NCBI GenBank assembly: GCA_050124735.1
Contig: JASFEQ010000180.1
Span: 1 to 8,565, forward strand
Source: JASFEQ01 sp050124735
GTDB taxonomy: Bacteria > Desulfobacterota > DSM-4660 > Desulfatiglandales > HGW-15
Length of the DNA stretch: 8,565 nucleotides
Reading direction: 5' to 3'
Positions within the stretch are counted from its first letter, which is position 1, and every line of letters begins with the position of its first letter. The notes below the pieces were generated by a model, which had not been told where the DNA came from, did not search any database, and saw nothing but the letters and a program-made list of their open reading frames with translations. The position numbers and the translations under genes were made by a program. Positions 4,973 through 8,565 of this stretch are shown piece after piece.

Positions 4973-7021
4973 ATGGACGATAAAAAGGCCATGGTGATCT
5001 TTCAGCCCTCAGGCCGAAGGGGAGAAATACCAAAAGGAATTTCCTTGATCGAAGCCGCAAGGTTGCTCGGTGTGGACATCGAGACCTTGTGTGGGGAGAA
5101 GAGGGTTTGCGGGAAGTGCAAGGTCCGGGTCGAAGAAGGGCATTTCCAAAAATTCAACATCCGCTCCAGCAAATCTCATGTGAGCCCGTGGCAGGAGGAA
5201 GAGGAAAAATTCATCGATGCCGAAGGCAAGGAACAGGGCTTTCGGTTGGGTTGTGTTGCCAAAGTGGAAGGCGATGTCCTGATCTTCGTTCCTGAGGAAT
5301 CGCGTGCGGGAAAACAGGTGGTGAGCAAAAAGGCCCGAGATATTAAAATTGAACATAATCCGGCTGTGAAGATCTACTATGTGGAAGTGCAACCACCCGC
5401 CTTTGAGGAGCCCACCGGCGATTTTGAACGGATATGCAGGCAGCTGGAAAAGGAATACGACCTTAAAGATTTAAAGATCGATATTTCCGCCCTGCGTCAG
5501 CTTCCCACGGCCCTGCGCAACGGGCACTGGAAGGTGACCGTCAGTATCTGGAACGACCAGGAGATCATCCGGGTCAGGCCTGGCAGGGTCGAACATGCCT
5601 ACGGAATCGCCATCGATGTGGGGACCACCACAGTGGCCGCGTATTTTTGCGATCTCACCACTATGGAGGTGGTGGATACGGTCACCCTCATGAACCCCCA
5701 GTGCAAGTATGGCGAAGACGTGATGGCCCGCATCACCTTCCACATGACGACGGAAGATGGCCTAGAGCGGATGAGCGACGATATTATCGAAGGGCTCAAT
5801 TGGTTGATCAGCGAAGCCATCAAAAACACGCACCCACCTAAGAAGAAGAAAAAGGATGAGGAAGGGAATGAGGAATGGGTGGAGGTGCCAGAAGAGGGAA
5901 AAACCTATCTCCGTCTCTCCCTGGAGGACGTTGAGGACATAACCGTCGGGGGCAACACGGCTATGCACCACATCCTGCTCCGGTTGAACCCGGAATTTGT
6001 TGGACTCGCTCCTTTTCCACCGGTGATCCACCACAGCTTGGACATCAAGGCGAGGGACCTGGGCATTCATGCCAATCCCGGTTCCTATATGTTCGTCCTC
6101 CCCAATGAGGCAGGATTTGTGGGTGCGGATAACGTGGGCGTGTTGATCGCAGAAGAGCCTTACAAGACCGATGAGATCCAGCTTATTATTGACATCGGAA
6201 CCAATGGCGAGCTGGTTCTGGGGAACAAGGAGAAGATGATATCCTCTTCCTGCGCCACTGGGCCGGCTCTGGAGGGTGCCCAGTTGCTGTTCGGTATGCG
6301 GGCAGCGCCAGGCGCCATTGAGCGAATCAAGATTGATCCTGAGACCCATGAGGTGGATTATAAGGTCATCGGGCGGGATGCCTGGAAGAGCTACTCCAAA
6401 CCGGAGGAGATGAAAACAAAGGGTATCTGTGGGTCAGGGATTCTGGACGTGCTGGCAGAGCTTTACCGGGCAGGCGTGGTTCTGAAGAGCGGAAGATTCA
6501 ACCCCGATCAGAAATCCAAACGGTTCCGGAAGAACCCTGACAATGGCCAAGCAGAATTTGTCCTTGCTTGGGCTGCAGAGACGAGCATTGAGAAGGATGT
6601 GGTTATTACGCAGCGAGACGTGCGTCAAATTCAGCTAGCCAAGGGAGCACTTCATGCGGGCTGCAAACTCATGATGCGACGTATGGGTATGGACAAGGTG
6701 GACAAGATAAAGATTGCGGGTGCATTTGGTACCCATGTGGACAGGGAAAAGGCCCTGATCATGGGGCTCTTTCCAGACTGTGAAGTTGAAAGGATTCTTT
6801 CAATAGGCAATGCGGCTGGAGATGGATGCCGGTCTGCACTCTTGAACCGTGGGAAACGTGACGAGGCCAATTGGGTTTCCCGTAATGTGGAATATATTGA
6901 ACTGACCGTTGAAAAAAACTTCCAAAACGAGTTCATGGGGGCCATGCAGATACCCCATATGAAGGATGAGTTTCCCCACCTGAAAGGCCTTGTATCCGAT
7001 GAAATCCTTCATCAAAAATAG
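4973..7021 (+). CDS. RACo: ATP-dependent reductive activator of corrinoid proteins (2Fe-2S, ASKHA)
   Basis: The 682-residue protein restores inactive Co(II) corrinoid protein to Co(I). The N-terminal ferredoxin-like domain (about 1-110) carries C40-x5-C46-x2-C49 and C94, the plant-type 2Fe-2S ligand set. After a linker and middle domain (about 115-205) comes the ASKHA ATPase domain with GIAIDVGTTT (211-220), GGNTAMHH (326-333), IDIGTNGE (406-413), SSCATGPALEG (425-435), GICGSGILD (484-492), GAFG (583-586) and GNAAGDG (612-618). These match the RACo/RamA-like activator family; methanogen RamA uses 4Fe-4S clusters instead, so this is the bacterial type. An unusual Lys/Glu-rich stretch at 284-312 interrupts the ATPase domain, making it somewhat longer than the usual 600-650 residues. 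AAGGAGAT at 4959-4966 sets the start. Its place after the methyltransferases indicates that the corrinoid protein encoded here is its client. Confidence 0.95.
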   Translation: MDDKKAMVIFQPSGRRGEIPKGISLIEAARLLGVDIETLCGEKRVCGKCKVRVEEGHFQKFNIRSSKSHVSPWQEEEEKFIDAEGKEQGFRLGCVAKVEGDVLIFVPEESRAGKQVVSKKARDIKIEHNPAVKIYYVEVQPPAFEEPTGDFERICRQLEKEYDLKDLKIDISALRQLPTALRNGHWKVTVSIWNDQEIIRVRPGRVEHAYGIAIDVGTTTVAAYFCDLTTMEVVDTVTLMNPQCKYGEDVMARITFHMTTEDGLERMSDDIIEGLNWLISEAIKNTHPPKKKKKDEEGNEEWVEVPEEGKTYLRLSLEDVEDITVGGNTAMHHILLRLNPEFVGLAPFPPVIHHSLDIKARDLGIHANPGSYMFVLPNEAGFVGADNVGVLIAEEPYKTDEIQLIIDIGTNGELVLGNKEKMISSSCATGPALEGAQLLFGMRAAPGAIERIKIDPETHEVDYKVIGRDAWKSYSKPEEMKTKGICGSGILDVLAELYRAGVVLKSGRFNPDQKSKRFRKNPDNGQAEFVLAWAAETSIEKDVVITQRDVRQIQLAKGALHAGCKLMMRRMGMDKVDKIKIAGAFGTHVDREKALIMGLFPDCEVERILSIGNAAGDGCRSALLNRGKRDEANWVSRNVEYIELTVEKNFQNEFMGAMQIPHMKDEFPHLKGLVSDEILHQK

Positions 7022-7030
7022 GGGCTAAAA

Positions 7031-7050
7031 GATTGACGATTGACGACTGA
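7031..7050. repeat. Short tandem repeat GATTGAC x 2.9
   Basis: Two exact copies of GATTGAC (7031-7037, 7038-7044) are followed by a partial third, GACTGA. It sits in the 108-base gap after the RACo gene, which otherwise holds only a weak TTGAAG/CTTCAA inverted repeat (7054-7059 with 7075-7080). Heptamer arrays of this type occur between genes in many bacteria; no function is evident. Confidence 0.5.
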
Positions 7051-7129
7051 AGCTTGAAGGCTCAAAAACTGTTTCTTCAAATATTCTATCTTCATTCGAA
7101 AGTTATGGATTCTTAATAAGCGGGTTGAT

Positions 7130-7474
7130 TTGGAGGCTGAATCTAAGTCTAGGAAAGATATTGTCCGGGTGATAGCCGAGCCCGGGATCTGCGGCTTTTC
7201 CTGTGACGTAGAGGCGCGCAAAACAGGGCGACGCACCGTCTCTGTTGAGATCAAGGGTTCGGGGTGCGAGCAGGCCCAGCGTCTATCCAGCCTTTTGGAA
7301 AAAATGAGCATGAAAGATCTTTTTGCCCCGGTAACCCAGAACCCGGTTTTTCTCGCTGCACAGGGAGCGGGCTGTCACCCTTCCTGTCCCATTCCTATTG
7401 CCATATTGAAGGCTGCTGAAGTGGCGATGAATATGGCCCTTCCAAAGGGAGTGCTTATCAAGTTCAGATCATGA
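7130..7474 (+). CDS. Small Cys-rich protein of an uncharacterised family (DUF6951-like)
   Basis: The 114-residue reading frame has the hallmark GICGFSC near its start (Cys21, Cys25), then Cys46 and a GAGCHPSCPIPIAILKAAEVA segment (Cys82, Cys86) running into a helix. I recognise this as the conserved small-protein type currently called DUF6951, often found near corrinoid methyltransferases, but the family name is from memory. Five cysteines and no signal peptide or membrane segment suggest a cytoplasmic metal or cluster binder, which is inference. The start is uncertain: the TTG at 7130 gives the longest form with no Shine-Dalgarno before it. GTG at 7169, 11 bases after AGGAAAG (7151-7157), would give a protein beginning close to the conserved core, and ATT at 7160 is another possibility. 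The frame is open upstream without an ATG. The cysteine pattern and conserved core make it a real gene despite the weak start. Confidence 0.72.
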   Translation: MEAESKSRKDIVRVIAEPGICGFSCDVEARKTGRRTVSVEIKGSGCEQAQRLSSLLEKMSMKDLFAPVTQNPVFLAAQGAGCHPSCPIPIAILKAAEVAMNMALPKGVLIKFRS

Positions 7475-7597
7475 AAGGGTGGTATGTTCTCGTTTCTCTT
7501 TGCCTTTCTTCCCGTCTCTCACCCAACTTTTCCGTTGCGTCAATGCATATGATAATATAACCTCAAAATATTCTTAAATCCATTCCAGAAAGATAGC

Positions 7598-8565
7598 ATG
7601 TTAAAGAAAGGTTTGATACAGGTCTATACCGGGGACGGTAAGCAGACCAATTTCGCCCCAATGGGACTGAGTCTCCGCGCAGCAGGCCATCACCTCCGCA
7701 CCCATATGACATGTTTTCTGCGCCATGAGTGGATGGATGCAGCTGACATGGTTTCCGGTCTTCTCAAACCCTATCTGGTGATTGAGCATGTAGAGACGGA
7801 AGGTTCTCCCCCCAACGGCAAATGGAATAAGGCGGCGATGTATAAAATGAGGCAATCCTTGAAAAGGTCTCAAGAGGCCCTTCAAGGCGGAGAATTTGAC
7901 ATTGTCGTACTAAATGGGATCAACGAGATCTGCAGCCAAGACATAATCTCCTTTGATGATGTGCTGGCGTTGATGAGAGAAAAACCCGATAATGTGGAAT
8001 TGGTCCTCACAGGCCCAGGGGCGAATGATGAGATCATAGAAAGGGCCGATCTGGTTACGGAAATGGTCTGCCAGACAGCAAAAGAGAGCCCCCAAAAGGG
8101 GAACAAACACCACATCATAGCGCCTACTGAGGTGGTTACAGGAAATGGCAAGGGCAAGACTACCTATTGTTTAGGGAAAGCGATGATGATGTCCTCTCTG
8201 GGTACTCGATCTACCATTCTCCAGTTCATCAAATCCCCCAGGGCCTATGGGGAGGTAAAGGCCATTGAAAGACTACCCCACCTGGAAATTAAGACCATGG
8301 GTGAAGGCTTCCTGGATACGCACGCCGCAGTTCCCAGCAAGAAACACTTAGGGACAGCTAAGCGGGCATGGGAAGAGTGCCTCAGGGAAGTCTTTTCGCT
8401 CCAGTATGGACTTATCGTCATGGACGAAATAAACATCGCCACATATTACGAACTAGTCAGTGCGGAAAGGGTTCGGGAGATGCTTTTCTTAAAGCCCGAG
8501 AAGCTTCATCTTATTCTGAGCGGTCGAAATGCTCACTTGGAGGTGATGGAAGTCGCATCAACCCT
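7598..8565 (+). CDS. cobO: Tandem CobO/BtuR-type corrinoid adenosyltransferase fusion (3' truncated by window edge)
   Basis: An uninterrupted frame of 322 codons runs from the ATG at 7598 to the window edge without a stop. It encodes two CobO/BtuR domains in a row. Domain 1 (about 3-157) begins KGLIQVYTGDGK and ends LTGPGANDEIIERADLVTEM, clearly CobO-like. Its P-loop, however, reads GDGKQTNFAPMG (12-23) instead of GDGKGKTT, and the Walker B-like DEIN is NGIN (106-109). Domain 2 (about 170 onward) keeps GNGKGKTT (182-189), ILQFIKS (207-213), GEGF (235-238), VMDEIN (274-279) and LSGRNAH (307-313), and lacks only its last residues. CobO adenosylates the cobalt of cobalamin or its precursors using ATP after reduction to Co(I). 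Here domain 2 looks catalytic and domain 1 looks like a pseudo-enzyme, perhaps structural, regulatory or corrinoid-binding. The ATG has only a weak purine stretch (AGAAAGA) before it. The gene starts 123 bases after the Cys-rich gene, so it may be a separate unit. Confidence 0.88.
   Translation, partial: MLKKGLIQVYTGDGKQTNFAPMGLSLRAAGHHLRTHMTCFLRHEWMDAADMVSGLLKPYLVIEHVETEGSPPNGKWNKAAMYKMRQSLKRSQEALQGGEFDIVVLNGINEICSQDIISFDDVLALMREKPDNVELVLTGPGANDEIIERADLVTEMVCQTAKESPQKGNKHHIIAPTEVVTGNGKGKTTYCLGKAMMMSSLGTRSTILQFIKSPRAYGEVKAIERLPHLEIKTMGEGFLDTHAAVPSKKHLGTAKRAWEECLREVFSLQYGLIVMDEINIATYYELVSAERVREMLFLKPEKLHLILSGRNAHLEVMEVAST

Noticed and set aside
5848..5859. GAAAAAG within the lysine run of the RACo gene, where a -1 slip would reach a TGA at 5857-5859 and give a short product, as in dnaX.
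   Set aside because: The heptamer is not the optimal A-AAA-AAG, and no upstream Shine-Dalgarno-like stimulator or clear downstream stem was seen.
7535..7561. Possible promoter TTGCGT - 15 bases - TATAAC before the adenosyltransferase fusion.
   Set aside because: The spacing is short and the -35 match weak; the stretch is simply AT-rich, so alternatives fit equally well.
1..8565. CRISPR arrays, tRNA or rRNA genes, complete insertion sequences or phage genes.
   Set aside because: No regularly spaced repeats, cloverleaf or rRNA-like stretches, transposase or phage-type proteins were seen on either strand.

Overview
The window is a compact, all-plus-strand gene cluster for corrinoid-dependent methyl transfer. 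It suggests a strictly anaerobic bacterium. The strong AGGAGG-type ribosome binding sites, the gene set (MtrH-type pterin methyltransferase, MtaA-like Zn methyltransferases, a reductive activator of corrinoid proteins) and the codon use would fit a sulfate-reducing or syntrophic Desulfobacterota-type organism, or an acetogen. The taxonomic guess is inference from gene content only.

Layout. 2-403: the 3' end of a CobW/P47K-family GTPase (metal chaperone) with a His-rich linker. 404-564: intergenic, with a candidate promoter. 565-1230: a cobalamin-binding corrinoid protein. 1258-2337: a URO-D/MtaA-fold methyltransferase. 2384-2719: a small FmdB-type zinc-ribbon protein. 2720-2880: a dense set of GC-rich hairpins, partly resembling dispersed intergenic repeats and ending in a terminator-like hairpin just before the next ribosome binding site. 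2881-3831: an MtrH-family methyltransferase. 3881-4927: a second URO-D/MtaA-like methyltransferase. 4973-7021: a RACo-type 2Fe-2S/ASKHA ATPase. 7130-7474: a small Cys-rich protein of a conserved uncharacterised family. 7598 to the window end: an unfinished reading frame made of two CobO/BtuR adenosyltransferase domains in tandem, the first with a ruined ATP-binding loop.

How they may work together (inference from families). A URO-D-fold enzyme demethylates an unknown methylated substrate and puts the methyl group on the corrinoid protein. MtrH, or the second URO-D enzyme, moves it on to a pterin (probably tetrahydrofolate) or a thiol. When the cobalt is accidentally oxidised to Co(II), RACo uses ATP and its 2Fe-2S cluster to reduce it back to Co(I). 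CobW, the adenosyltransferase-like fusion and perhaps the Cys-rich protein would serve metal or corrinoid supply. The substrate cannot be read from the sequence.

The most unusual items are the tandem pseudo-enzyme/enzyme CobO-like fusion at the right edge and the fmdB-mtrH intergenic region, whose segments can pair in mutually exclusive ways, including with the mtrH ribosome binding site.
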